Shown here in pieces: positions 36,570 through 47,729 of a stretch of DNA of 64,000 nt. Under the pieces are notes generated by a model. It saw nothing but the letters and a program-made list of their open reading frames with translations. It was not told where the DNA came from and made no database searches. Origin of the DNA: Tetracladium setigerum (lineage: Eukaryota; Ascomycota; Leotiomycetes; Helotiales); assembly GCA_031472005.1 (NCBI GenBank), contig PZJY01000012.1, forward strand, positions 744,001 to 808,000. The letters run 5' to 3'. The stretch's first letter is position 1. Every line of letters starts with the position of its first letter. The translations under genes and the position numbers were made by a program.

Positions 36570-37598
36570 ATGGTCAAAACAGTCTTCACGACCATCACGC
36601 CCCTCCCCGCCGGTGTCTCGCGCGAAACAGTTCTCGAAACATTCCACGACCATCTCGAAATGATCGATCTCAACCCCGCGCACGAATCGCGCGAACGATG
36701 CGCCGCACCACCCGAAGCCTCCCCGGAGGAGTACCACTGCACCTGGTATCAAATCACTGACAAGATCTCCTTCATGCCAGGCTACAAGGGCAAAGTATCC
36801 TTCAAGGCCGTCTTCAACGATCTCGCCAACGGCCTGCAAACCCACGTCTACGCACCGGCTGGCTTGCACATCAAAGAGCGCTGGACCATTGGGGGAAATG
36901 CGCCGGGTGAGCCTGTGCAGCCGGCTGAGATTGGGATTGGGGCGCCGGTGTCCGGGTTGTATATCAGAGAGGATGTGGAGTTGAAGTGCAATTTCTTGAT
37001 GACCAAGTTTGTGAGGAAGCAGTTGAAGGATGCGTTGGCGACGCTGGTGGCGAGGTTATTGGTGAAGAGTCAATTGCAAGAGGCCGTAGAGGCGAATAAG
37101 AGATTGACCATGGGTGGTGGGAGTGTTCTGGGTGGGTCGCAGATAGGGAGGTCACAATACGGAGGATCGCAACATGGAGGGTCGCAACATGGCGGCGACC
37201 GATCGAATTGGGGCGGCTCTCAGAACGGCGGTGGTTCAGATTATGGCGGTTCTGAAGCGCCAAATTCCCCACGATTGCCGATGTCTCCTCCATTATCTGC
37301 TGGGCTCAACATGAGTTTCCCCAAGCCTGTAGGCGGCGCACCACAGCGATTGTCAGAGCAATATCCAGATGGTCAACAGCAGTATCAGCAGAATATTCAA
37401 TATCAGCAACAGCCGCAACAGTATCAGCAGGGATTGCAACCTTCGCCACTTCACTATCAACAACAATCTCCAAACTTAGGGAAGGCTCAACAGTTCCAGC
37501 AGCAGCCGCATCAATCCCATCCGGCGTTTGTGAGTGAGATGGATGCTACCTATAAACCGCCGCAGGGTAGTCCGAATGCTCCTGTGGAGTTGGCTTGA
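36570..37598 (+). CDS. DUF7053-type fungal protein with Gln/Gly-rich tail
   Basis: An intronless 342-aa protein. Residues 1 to about 190 form a conserved fungal domain of unknown function (TVFTTITPLPAGVSRETVLE, HCTWYQITDKISFMPGYKGK, LKCNFLMTKFVRKQLKDA), which I assign to DUF7053. It looks like a lipid-transfer-like or START-like beta/alpha fold, but that is inference. Residues from about 190 are low complexity: GGSQ repeats (GGSQIGRSQYGGSQHGGSQH), then Gln-rich runs (QQQYQQNIQYQQQPQQYQQ), a prion-like composition. No signal peptide. The Kozak context CACAATGG is good. The N-terminal half is strongly GC-rich in third codon positions, which indicates real coding sequence. Confidence 0.85.
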   Translation: MVKTVFTTITPLPAGVSRETVLETFHDHLEMIDLNPAHESRERCAAPPEASPEEYHCTWYQITDKISFMPGYKGKVSFKAVFNDLANGLQTHVYAPAGLHIKERWTIGGNAPGEPVQPAEIGIGAPVSGLYIREDVELKCNFLMTKFVRKQLKDALATLVARLLVKSQLQEAVEANKRLTMGGGSVLGGSQIGRSQYGGSQHGGSQHGGDRSNWGGSQNGGGSDYGGSEAPNSPRLPMSPPLSAGLNMSFPKPVGGAPQRLSEQYPDGQQQYQQNIQYQQQPQQYQQGLQPSPLHYQQQSPNLGKAQQFQQQPHQSHPAFVSEMDATYKPPQGSPNAPVELA

Positions 37599-38509
37599 TT
37601 GGGTTCTATCAATGTATGAGAGTGGAAGCTATATCGAAATCAGAAAAAACACACTGACGTCAAGTTGGAGACGAAGCCAAAAAGCGGAGGAAGAGGGCAA
37701 TCAACCCCATAACGCAAGAAACCCAGTTTCGATCGAGAGAGGGAGGGAGGAGTGCAAGGAATGGGACTCAGAGAATGGAGTTCCTATGAAATGTTTTTTT
37801 TTTTTGGTTCTGGAAAGGCGTTTTTTGTTTTCAACTTCAATACCCCAGGTTTTGCTTATTTTAGGAACTTGCTATGGGGTTGTTTTTATCGTTCCATTGA
37901 AATCGAGAATGAGATATAATGGACTATAGATGGTCAATGAAAAAAGATATTGTTCAACTTAAACTACCGAATAATATTTTCTTACCGCTTCTCAAAAAAC
38001 TTCCACTTGGTGAGCAAATCATCAGAATTCATTGGTTAGGTTGAGGAGTCGAAAAGTGTGAAGATGAGTGACTTTTGGTATTCCGTCAATTCTAGGACCT
38101 TAGTATTTCACTTGGGGATTTGAAAAATACTTTGAACGAGAGATATGAATAATAAAGAGAAGGATGAGGAAGATGAGAGAGATGAAATAAGAATCTTCGA
38201 TTTGTTCTGCAACCTCATTCAAGAGAGAATCGTGTCGGAACAAAGCTTGTTAAATGCACAATTTGTAGCCGTACCTTTATGATAGTGACACCTTCGTCCT
38301 AAGTTTTCAAAATAATTTTCTATTGTTTTTGTCTTTCTTCTTCCACTACATACCTAGGTAGCTTGAAGTTTATGTATAATATTTCCACAGCCCAACCTTT
38401 ATTCTTTTTTCCCGTTCATCTATCATAATTTCATCAATCCCATTTATCATCAAAGAATTTTGGGGTATCATAACTGTTGTCCCACGCAAAATGATCTCTC
38501 TACTAGTCT
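37599..38509. other. intergenic, convergent 3' ends
   Basis: AT-rich spacer between two convergent genes (DUF7053 protein and TFIIIA), so it should hold both 3' UTRs. A T run lies at about 37795-37805. No gene is seen. Confidence 0.55.
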
Positions 38510-40255
38510 CTAGAGCTCTGGATACTCGAACTCCCGTCGTTCCTCAACGTAATCATGGCCAATCAAAGCTCTCATCTCCATTTCCTCATGATTCCACTGG
38601 TCAAGGCCAGCAGCCATGTCATGCTGATCACCGCCGCCGCCACCAACCCAGAAGGGACCACCTTGAAGTGCTTGTTGTTGAATAGCCCAGTCGATATTGT
38701 CGAGAGGGTTGAGGGGGTTAAGGTCGAAAGCGCCCTCGACTGGGATGAGTTCGTTTCCACCGTCGTCAGGCATAGGAGATTGCCATGGAACGATGAAGTC
38801 TTCGAAGGCTGGCAATGGGTCATGATCTTGAATAACCAGAGCAGAGAATTGGTGGTCAGATCTCAGTATTGGTCGGTTAATAGCGTTTGGAGGCTCCTGA
38901 CCAGCTCTCTCTCCTGTTAGTTTCTCAACAGCTGTTAGTCCTCTCTTCTTTGGCTTCTTCCTTCTTGTTCTTGGGCCATCAGCATCCGCATCGTCAATGA
39001 AGCCATCCAAGTTATCTTCAACAGGAACATTGTTCTTGGTTCGCTTGCCATTAACCAAACTCTTCTGGCCTAGATGAGCAATTCGGATATGATCCTCGAG
39101 AAATTGCTTCGAGACGAAATCCTTTCCACAGCCTGCATCAGGAGTGAATGCACCCAAGCCTTTGGTCTCGCTAACGTCGGCCTCACCACAGATGAATCTC
39201 TCTCCCATATGGGCACTTCGGATATGAGTGTTGAGGTTGGATGTCTTGGTGAAAGTTTTGTCGCAGCCGATATATGTGCAGCGAACCTTCTTTCGTTCTT
39301 CTAGGGTAGCTCCGGAATGTTTGGTCTCGATGTGGATCTGAAGCTGACGTTCGTTGGAACATTCCTTGTCACAGAATATGCAGGTAGTATTGGTGTGCTC
39401 CTTCCGAATGTGACTTTGTAGTTGTGTGTTTGTGGAAAAGCCAGGATGAATAGGCGAGCCATCTGGGCCGAAGGCGAAAGGAATTACGCAATTGGCGCAA
39501 AAGAATTGAGGAGCACCATGGGCAGTGTCTTCATGTCTTCGAAGTCCAGATGGGCCATCAAATCCAGCTTGGCAGGCTTCGTTGGTGATAGGGTCGATGT
39601 ATTTGCAAGGGTATGGGGAAAGTTCGAGGTGGTCGGCTCGGATGTGTCGTTGGAGAGTTTGATGTTTGCGAAAGGTTTGCTTGCATGGTGGGTAGTCCTT
39701 ACACCTGAATCTTTCATGACCTTCATGGGTAGCGATATGTCGTCGGAGCCGAGTTGCCGTAAGGAAACTCTTGGTGCAATCCTCCCAGGTACATTGGTGT
39801 TTTCGTTCGTGAGTGTGCGAACCTTTAATATGTGCCTGCAAATGCTTGTCCTCGAAATAAGACTTGTCACAATTCTCATATGTACATAAAAATGTCCTCT
39901 CATTTGTGTGTATCTTCAGATGCGTCTGCAGTCGAATCGGTCTGTTGAATGACTTGGTACAACCTGGGTAGGTGCATTTCAAGGTCTTCAACTCGGAGGG
40001 GAACTTCTTTCGTCCTGGGGAGAAGGGGGTGCTGGGGGTATCTACGGTTCGCCCATCGTCTGTAAAATCATCTGGCTCGTTTTTGTACTCGTCCTCCTCG
40101 TCCTCGGAATAGAATTGCGGATCTAGAGACCGATTAGAAAATGCTAGTGGGGTAATTGAAAAAGACTTACCAGGCGAATCAGTCCCCTCAGTCCGTTGTC
40201 GCTTCACAGCATCTTCCAATGGGCGAGATGCCTTCCTCTTCCGTAGGCCTAGCAT
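38510..40255 (-). CDS. transcription factor IIIA, nine C2H2 zinc fingers
   Basis: Two exons (40255-40171, 40122-38510; 48-nt intron) give 565 aa. Nine C2H2 fingers follow one another between about residues 75 and 400, starting with CTYPGCTKSFNRPIRLQTHL and CTYENCDKSYFEDKHLQAHI. Fingers 4-6 are spaced differently (CKYIDPITNEACQAGF; CANCVIPFAFGPDGSP with a long loop), and finger 9 has an insert between its cysteines. Nine fingers with irregular middle ones match TFIIIA, which binds the 5S rRNA gene internal control region and 5S RNA. A KR-rich segment (TRRKKPKKRG) after the fingers is a likely nuclear signal. The acidic C-terminal region is fungus-specific. It is head-to-head with RPB6. Confidence 0.9.
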   Translation of the reverse strand: MLGLRKRKASRPLEDAVKRQRTEGTDSPGKSFSITPLAFSNRSLDPQFYSEDEEDEYKNEPDDFTDDGRTVDTPSTPFSPGRKKFPSELKTLKCTYPGCTKSFNRPIRLQTHLKIHTNERTFLCTYENCDKSYFEDKHLQAHIKGSHTHERKHQCTWEDCTKSFLTATRLRRHIATHEGHERFRCKDYPPCKQTFRKHQTLQRHIRADHLELSPYPCKYIDPITNEACQAGFDGPSGLRRHEDTAHGAPQFFCANCVIPFAFGPDGSPIHPGFSTNTQLQSHIRKEHTNTTCIFCDKECSNERQLQIHIETKHSGATLEERKKVRCTYIGCDKTFTKTSNLNTHIRSAHMGERFICGEADVSETKGLGAFTPDAGCGKDFVSKQFLEDHIRIAHLGQKSLVNGKRTKNNVPVEDNLDGFIDDADADGPRTRRKKPKKRGLTAVEKLTGERAGQEPPNAINRPILRSDHQFSALVIQDHDPLPAFEDFIVPWQSPMPDDGGNELIPVEGAFDLNPLNPLDNIDWAIQQQALQGGPFWVGGGGGDQHDMAAGLDQWNHEEMEMRALIGHDYVEERREFEYPEL

Positions 40256-40559
40256 GGTGAAAACACTTGCGAGTTGTTGACATCGAGAGGTTGTGCCAAC
40301 AGCTTGTTTTCGGTGGTGATATCTTCAAATTGAAATTTATATTTCTCGACGCACATCCCTGCCACTTTTCCGTGAGTACCAGAGGCAAAAAGTTGGGTCT
40401 TGGCGCGCTAAACCTTAATCTTTCAGAAGTCGAAGCCGAAGCCTCGCAAGAACATTTTTTGACAGGCAGAACTTCAACAACTCTGACAGTCGCAAGCTTT
40501 CGCAAACAACAACACCTTCTCCATCCATCCTCAGACTCTTCGCGCCTCTACCAGTCAAC
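40256..40559. promoter_or_regulatory. divergent promoter TFIIIA / RPB6
   Basis: 304 bases separate the two start codons. The spacer includes GCAAGC, CTTCAACAACTC and a CACAACC-poor, C-rich leader next to RPB6, with no obvious TATA box. Both products serve RNA polymerase III, so coordinated expression from this spacer is plausible. Confidence 0.5.
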
Positions 40560-41234
40560 ATGTCCGATGATGAAGGAGATATGGGAGGGGGGTAAGTGAT
40601 TCTGTGCAACCTCGCCAACTACATTCTCCTCAATCACGATCTGACTAGATCCTCCCCAGATTCTCCCCATCCTACAACGATGAGCCCGAGTACGATCCCG
40701 AAGAAATCGAACAGGAGCCCTATGACCCAGAGGAGGAGAACCACGCTGTTGACGACCTGGCAGTGGCTAATAATCCAGACCAGCTTCTTGCGACTGGCGA
40801 ACGGGGCGTTATCATTTCGGGGGACACCAATGCTGCTGCGGCAGCTGGAAGAGGAAAAGACAAGACGCCAAAGATCAAAAAGATTCCCCATGATCAGCGT
40901 ACCACTACGCCTTACATGACCAAGTACGAAAAGGCGAGAATTCTGGGTACTAGGGCTTTACAAATCAGGTTCGTGTCATTGCGGTTGCTGGAGACATGAA
41001 AAATGGGACTAATGTGTATGTTTACGCAGTATGAACGCCCCAGTTCTTGTTGATTTGGAAGGCGAGACGGATCCATTGCAAATCGCGATCAAGGAATTGA
41101 GGGAGAAGAAAATTCCTTTGATTGTTCGGAGATACATGCCTGACGGATGGTGAGTACAATGGTATCGGAGATGCTCTCAGCCACTAACCGAAACTAGGTA
41201 TGAGGACTGGACGTGCGAGGAGCTTCTACAATAG
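40560..41234 (+). CDS. RPB6: RNA polymerases I, II and III shared subunit RPABC2 (Rpb6)
   Basis: Four exons (40560-40591, 40660-40968, 41030-41149, 41198-41234) give 165 aa, the normal size. The acidic N-terminal tail (EPEYDPEEIEQEPYDPEEEN) is followed by the highly conserved core TTPYMTKYEKARILGTRALQ, then MNAPVLVDLEGETDPLQIAI and KELREKKIPLIVRRYMPDGW, ending YEDWTCEELLQ. Rpb6 stabilises the clamp and assembly of all three nuclear RNA polymerases. Splicing is required in each case to restore the conserved sequence, and all introns are GT-AG with short AG-proximal branch sites. Intact. Confidence 0.98.
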
Positions 41235-41679
41235 TTGAGAGGATACGAATGAACGGACAATGGTAATGCATAGCAAGGATTGGTGAACTTAGGCGGCGTA
41301 TCACATGGCGTTTATGGAGGATGATTTTCCAGGATGTACTATGACAAAAAGAAGCGAAACCTCAAGCGGAGGAAGATAGTCTGTCCAACATTGCAAAGTA
41401 AACAAACCAAATTCTCAAGCGAGTTTCTCCCAAGTTGTTTGAGCCCAAGAAAAATGCCGAACCAATGCCGCAAGATCTCCGAGATGGCCAGGACTCCAGC
41501 ACCCAAAGAGGTTGCTTCATCCGCTAGAACGAGCGGGGTGGAGGGGTCAATAAAACAATCCAAACGTCACTTGAAATCTCCAGTTAACAAAACACAACAT
41601 CTCTCCATCTCCCTCTTCCTCATCTCTTCTCTTTTTTCCAAGTTCCCCTAGTCCTCAATTCATCAATCCACAACCCAAA
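41235..41679. other. intergenic, 3' UTR and promoter
   Basis: 445 bases between tandem genes. The last 90 bases are CT/CA-rich and fit a promoter with leader. No other feature is seen. Confidence 0.5.
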
Positions 41680-42782
41680 ATGTCTCTCACAACCAAAGCA
41701 ACAATCGCCTCCTTTGGGGGCAAGCTCCTCAAACTCACCCACCCCTCCCCACTACTAGGATGCGAAATGGCATTGAACCTGTACCTCCCACCACAAGCCG
41801 CTTCATCCCCCGACAAGAAAATCCCAGTCCTCTTCTACCTCGCTGGTTTGACGTGTACGGGAGACAATGGAGCTGAGAAGGGCTTCTTCCAATCCGCTGC
41901 TGCGGAAAAGGGAATTGCCGTTGTGTTTCCTGATACTTCTCCTCGTACATATACCTTTCCCCCGTTCTCCCACTTAATAGAAATCAAAGGACTGTTCGGT
42001 GACTAACCTACATATCCAGGTGGAATCCAAATCGAAGGTTCAGAAGATTCCTGGGATTTTGGCACTGGAGCGTACGTCCCATCTTCTTCCTTTCCCTTTC
42101 CTCTCTCATAATAAACATAACAAAGCTAACAGACAACTTTCACCACCAGAGGATTCTACATAAACGCAACCACCCCCCTCTACGCCACCAACTACAAAAT
42201 GGAATCCTACATCACTAACGAACTCCCCTCCCTCCTCTTCAGCACCTTCCCCTCGCTCTCGCCCACCAACATATCCATCAGCGGCCACTCGATGGGCGGT
42301 CACGGCGCCCTAACCCTCTTCCTTAAAAACCCCGGCCTCTATAAATCCGTATCTGCATTCGCGCCCATTTCGAATCCGATTAACTGTCCGTGGGGCCAGA
42401 AGGCTTTTGCGGGGTATTTTGGGGAGGAGGATAAGGAGAGTTGGAAGGGGCATGATGCTACGGAGTTGTTGAAGGGGTGGAAGGGTGAGGGGAAGTTCGA
42501 GGCGCTGATTGATGTGGGTACTGGGGATGGGTTTTATAAGGCTGGGCAGTTGTTGCCGGAGAATTTGGAGAAGGTGGCGAAGGAGAGAGGGTTTGATGGT
42601 GTGAAGGTTAGGTATCAGGAGGTGAGTTTCTTTTCTTTCCTTGAGTTGCTTTGTTGTGGCTGTGAGATGATGAGATGCTGATGAATATAAATATGGGACA
42701 GGATTATGATCATAGTTATTTCTTCATCGCGACCTTTGCGAAGGATCATATTGAATATGCTGCAAAGCATCTATTAGCATAG
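41680..42782 (+). CDS. S-formylglutathione hydrolase
   Basis: Four exons (41680-41944, 42020-42071, 42150-42621, 42702-42782) give 289 aa, the usual length. The enzyme hydrolyses S-formylglutathione to formate and glutathione, the last glutathione-dependent step of formaldehyde detoxification. Family marks are MALNLYLPP, PVLFYLAGLTCTGDNGAEKG, the oxyanion segment, the nucleophile in ISGHSMGGHGAL, the Asp in LIDVGTGDGFY and the His in YDHSYFFIATF. SWDFGTGAGFYINAT is also typical of esterase D. It is cytosolic, with no targeting signal. The frame is intact and the introns are canonical. Confidence 0.96.
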
Positions 42783-43333
42783 TATGTTACATTATTACCG
42801 TCAGCGGCAGAGCTGATTGAGGTAGAAGCAATAGATATGCTCGACTTTAAGCGAGAAATAAGAACTATTAAAGTTGCCTGGTATTGTCTTTAAATTGGCT
42901 TCCACTGTGAAAGAATATCAGCAAGAAGATCAACTTGATGCAAGTATCGTCACAGCAAACTGTGTCACATTAGAGACCCCAAATCCCAATATATGCAAAG
43001 AGGTGAAATGGTAATACAAATTTCAGAGACTCGCTGACATTGGTTCATTGCAGTATAAAATTGGGGAACGAATCTTCCCACGAGTTGTAATCGTACAGAC
43101 GCACAACTATTGCTAATCGTTCTATCTAAAAATAAATGCACAATGCTAGTCCTAACTCTTTCCTTCCATGCGATCCGAATTTTCCGTTTTCTCCATACAC
43201 CAAATAATTGTTCCCGGGTATCAACAGAAGAGAAATCTGATAAAATGTTGTTTGCAACTCAATTGCGATTGCGCAAATCTCCTCTTGGCAGCCTTTAAGG
43301 TGAAGACATCAATCATACCACCCGAATCTCTCA
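42783..43333. other. intergenic, convergent 3' ends
   Basis: AT-rich spacer of about 550 bases between convergent genes, probably holding two 3' UTRs. Nothing else is seen. Confidence 0.55.
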
Positions 43334-45743
43334 CTAACTCTTCCTGTCCCCTATTGACCCTGTTGCCGCTGGATTCGGGTAGGTGTGCTCTGGTTCTCCA
43401 AGTTTGACTTTCATCTCTGCTGCAGCCTCTCTCCTGATCCTGTAGAAAGCTAGCTTTTCAAATCGACTCAAGGCTTTCCACCAATGCCTGCCTGCTTCAT
43501 GCTCGCTGATGCGATCGAGCAGATCCACTACCTTCAGTCGAACATCTCTGTCTTTGTGAAAGAGACCCAAGGCAACATAGAAGAGCCCAGCGTGCGATTC
43601 AGGAGCGACAGTTAAGAGTTGACAGATTTCATCGTAGGAGTGCGTATACTTTGAGAGGGCGATGTAGATCTCCCGACTTACTGAGGGCGTGAGTTTAGTC
43701 AGGCGGAGGCGATCGTGGAGGTGGTGGAGATCAAGAGATTTAAGTGGGCGGAAGTTGTAGAGCTGTGCTGTGTCCTGTGGCGCTTGTTAGAATTGATATA
43801 ATAAAGAAGGGGATAAATGTACCTGTTTGAAGCTGAAGTAACTTCTGGTTGTTCTCCATCCTTCAATCCGACTTGCACCACCAGCCAATTCCCTCAATCT
43901 TGAAGCATCGTCAGCCCACACGTAACCTTGCCCACTCACACACTCATTTCCTGGCTCTGCTTCTTCCAGCCCGATGTATAATGCACTTGCTCCATACACA
44001 CTCTTTTCAAAGGCTGCAGACACTCGAGTGAATTTCTCAACCCAATCTCGCCATTTCGCTCGGAGAGATCCTTCGCCATGACGAGCTGCGATGCTGCGCA
44101 GAACTTCTCCCATGAATGTCTGATCACCTGTGGGATCTCCCGGGACCGGATTTTGCAAAGACGATGCTGCGTTCGCGGCAATTGCATAAGCTGGGTTTTG
44201 TTGTTGGAAGTTTATTAAGCCATCTGTTATAGGGGCCGGTTCTATTCGACTACTGATTCTCATTCTACCGCTCGGTAAATCACACAGGAGATCCCACCAT
44301 TCAGGATGGTTTTCAAACGTGGGATTTGTAACTCCTGCAATGAAACCAGGGACCTTCAGAAGATCATCGATTTTGCTGAGATCGGTATACGGGAAAGCGT
44401 GACGAGTGAAGCCTCGAAGAATACCCCCAGATACTAATGCGCAGGCTGCGAGGACAGCTTCAGCCACTTCTCCTGATGGTCGATTGTGGCCCAGGAAGAT
44501 AACACGTTTCTGGGTTAGCATTGCATTGGCTAGAACAATGATAGGGTGAGTTAAAGCACCACTGGTGGTAAGGTGAGAGTGAAGGTTAAATGGTTGAGGG
44601 GATTTGATATGTGGGTCCGAAAATGTTTGAATAAGTTTGATGAGTGAAAAGTCGCCAACTGTCTCGGGAGAGATGGCAACAGGGACTTTGATGGGAATTG
44701 GTATTCCGTTGTAAACAACCCGTGTTTCGAATTCGTGAGTATCTCGAGGCACGGAATAAGTTGAGTGGTTCACCACATGCTGTTTTGTGCCGTTTCTCGT
44801 GAGGTCCATTCGTTTTTCCGGACTTTCTGAAAGTGCACCAGCATCGAGCAAAGCTTCGCCTCTGTCTTCGGCCATTCGAATTTGAATCATCTGTTCGAAT
44901 TTCTCTACAAACAAGTCTTTGTTGTCACTGGCTTGCAACAGATGTCTCTCCAGCAGACTGAGCCGTGGCATAAGTGATAAGTCCATCGTATTAACGGCTT
45001 CGTAGAGTGAGGCCAACGTCACTGGATGTGGTGATTTGAAATATTCCTCCAAGGCTAGTAATAATAATGGCTACTTCCGTCAGTTCCGTTCAGTCAAACT
45101 TGGTAACAGTACGAACCTTGTAAATATGCAAAAAAGGATGCCGGGTACATATTGCCATGGCTTTTACAACTGCCCCTCTCTTTGCCGTTTTGTCTTGCTT
45201 TGTATTGACCAAATTCAAGACGTAAATCAAGGGAGGTCCTTCTCCTCCTTCTGGCTCGCTCTCGGAGTCTGACTCTGAGTCCTCCTCGTCCAAGTCCTCA
45301 TCTCCCGACTCCACATCATCTGGATCGAGCAGTCCAGCAGCTCGGTCTCTTTTTCTCTGTCTCCTCCTCTTCCTCTCCTCCTTCATTTCTGCCTCTTCTT
45401 CTTCCTGGCTTGTGTCCTTGTGCAAGAAGAATATAGTCCAATCCTGATTCCGTACGTGCGCCTGATCTGGCAACATCAACTCGGCCAGCATATGCTCATC
45501 CCCCGTAATGGCAACCGGATATTGATGTTCCATAATAGGACCTTTGTCAATATCAAAGGAAGCCACCAAGATGTACTCAACATGATTCTCTACATCCCCG
45601 CGCGGGTACTGAGACCGCAGCCTCCGCTTCGGGTGGGCATCTGGATTGTATCTTCTCGGCGCGGATAAGGACGAGTGTTGCGAAGATTCACCGCTCGAGG
45701 GCGTCTTCGAAGTCGAGCTCGGATCGGACGTGCGATCGATCAT
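43334..45743 (-). CDS. AFI1: Afi1-type Arf3-docking polarity protein
   Basis: Three exons (45743-45117, 45070-43823, 43774-43334) give 771 aa. The N-terminal Afi1 docking domain for Arf3 is clear (VEYILVASFDIDKGPIMEHQ, MLAELMLPDQAHVRNQDWTI), interrupted by a Lys/Arg- and Asp/Glu-rich insert, and continues IYKPLLLLALEEYF across intron 1. A DENN-like middle (HPIIVLANAMLTQKRVIFLG, ACALVSGGILRGFTRHAFPY) and an Afi1 C-terminal region (LHDRLRLTKLTPSVSREIYI) complete it. In yeast Afi1 binds the small GTPase Arf3 at the plasma membrane and helps polarised growth. The start was chosen at MIDRTSDPS because upstream codons look like leader sequence. The introns are 46 and 48 nt. Confidence 0.9.
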
Positions 45744-46775
45744 GGGTGGATTGGGGACCGCGAAGGTCGAAATTCGTGCGACATGGCAGATGGAGAGCGG
45801 GAAGAGGGAAAGGAGGAGAGTGAAGTTCGACGGTTGCTTCTTCCGGGCAACGGACTTCCATTGGAGGTGTTTGAGAGAGTTTTCGATAGTGGAGCGGCCG
45901 TTGAGGACGAGGTCTCGGTGGTAGAAATAGTTCCTCGAGTGGTGGGACGCTGCATCTCTGCAAGCTTCTTCTTGGTTTCTTTCGTCGTCCGATAAATCGG
46001 TGTGCTGCCCATGTAGGCCGCCATCTCTCGCTCGCACTCGCACTCGCCGCCCTCGCTTTCCCTGAGCGAGCACTATGTTCAGGGTTGTGATGATCCACTC
46101 GGCAGGGGCATAAGTTTGGGTATGCGGCAGTCGCAAAGTCTTGGAAGGCTGTTCAAGACGTGGAATTAATTGAAAACAATGCGATGCGCGTCAAAGTTTG
46201 GTAAGGAATAGGCATGTATGAAGCTATGGAGGGCGGAAGAAGGGGGTACATATGGCTTGCATCTGGAATATCAAATGGCACAAATCCCACAGCGTCTCTT
46301 TGGCAATTAGGCATCTCAGGCTGAATGAATTGCATTTGCCCTGATGCCCCTGAACCAGGATGTTGAGCGAGGAGCCAATCGCGTAGGGAGCGATTGCTTG
46401 GAGGCGCATCGCAGACGCTCAATACCCCGGAGACAGCCTCGTGCTTCTTTGTTTACTTTCCACAAGCCTCACTCGCCAACATCGCTCGCTTGACCGTTGT
46501 TTACAATAGCTCTGTGAATTACCTTTACCAACACCACCATCGATAGATATATTTGATGCACTTGTAATTTGGATCTGCCTGCCATAAATTACTAATTCCT
46601 TGTACTCGCCCAGATCTGAACTGACTCCCAACCCACATTTCCAACCCCGCAAAACCCTCTCTCTTATTATTCTCGTCGCCCCAGCGATCATCAAAACATC
46701 AAGGCAAGTCAACATCGAGGCATCGCCACCTTCATCGCAACTTCCTCCTGCACCACCACCACGACCACGACCACT
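45744..46775. promoter_or_regulatory. divergent spacer Afi1 / myosin light chain
   Basis: About 1 kb between two divergent genes of polarity and cytokinesis. The minus-strand frame of Afi1 stays open upstream for about 130 codons but is low in quality (basic, no conserved motif), so I treat it as leader. The last 150 bases before 46776 are C/A-rich leader sequence. Confidence 0.4.
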
Positions 46776-47729
46776 ATGGCTAACTCTATTCCAGTCTCAG
46801 ATATGGCATCTCAATACCGACCTTCACCACTCTCCTACGGCTCGCCACGATCTTCACCCTTCCGTCGGCCAGAAAGCCCGGCCTCGCCCTCTCCCCTTCG
46901 ACAATCCACCCCAAACCCAATTCCAGGCAAAATGTCCACTGCCTCGTCAACTACTCCTCTCGTCTCCAACGCACATCTACACCTACCACCGATACTGCCT
47001 CGGCAGATACCTGGACACCCCGTGGTCTGGTGTCCACAATTAAAGACCGCGAGCCTTCTTCGCCGACTCGAGGAGCGAATAGTCCTGGGTTTGGGGGTAT
47101 GCTTACAACGAGGAATCATAGTGACAGTAATGCATTGGGAAAGTTACAGCCGGCGCAAGTCAGAGAGTTAAGAGAGGGCTTTCAAATTTTGGACAGAGAT
47201 AGTGATGGACAGGTTGGAAGGGAGGATGTCGCTGAAATGCTGACACAATTGGGCGAGTTTCCTTATCCCAAAACAAAAGTACCGAGTTGACCAAATGCTA
47301 ACATGAATTTTTCCTACAGGTCTCCCAGCGAACACATCCGATGTAACGGCATTCTTCCCACCATCTGCGCCGCAGACCGTCAGCCTACCAACTTTTCTTA
47401 ACTCCCTTGCAAACCTCCTAGCGACATTATCGCCTTCAGCAGAGTTGTTGTCTGCATTCTCGGCGTTTGACGAGGATGATAGTGGACAAGTCGATCTTGC
47501 GGAGCTGAGAGATGCTTTGTTGCACACAGCGCCTGAGATGGGAGAGCAAGCGTTGACCGAGAGGGAAGTTGATAAAGTTATGAATGGGTTTACCGGGAGG
47601 AGGGCGTTTGGAAAGTATAGCGGTGGCGGGATGGGTAAAAGAGGGGAAGTGTTTAAATACCAGGAGTTCGTTTCGAGTGTGCAGGGCGGTGCTAGTGTCG
47701 AGGGGAAGGAGAAGGAGAATGGCGAGTAG
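46776..47729 (+). CDS. myosin II regulatory light chain, EF-hand (one base missing)
   Basis: Two exons (46776-47252, 47320-47729) total 887 nt, one short of 296 codons. The N-terminal extension (about 120 residues, Ser/Pro-rich, e.g. SPLSYGSPRSSPFRRPESPA) resembles phosphorylatable extensions of fungal regulatory light chains such as Rlc1. EF-hand one is LREGFQILDRDSDGQVGRED, and a later hand is FSAFDEDDSGQVDLAELRDA. The frame of the extension does not match the frame of TDTASADTWTPRGLVSTIKD, so one base appears lost between about 46920 and 46980; no intron fixes this. The intron uses a GC donor (GCGAGT at 47253) with a GCTAAC branch point and ACAG acceptor. Role: binding the neck of type II myosin in the contractile ring. 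The exact light-chain class is inference. Confidence 0.8.

Noticed and set aside
45744..46136. Upstream extension of the Afi1 frame by about 130 codons
   Set aside because: The sequence is basic low-complexity without conserved motifs, and the ATG at 45743 lies just before the conserved domain.
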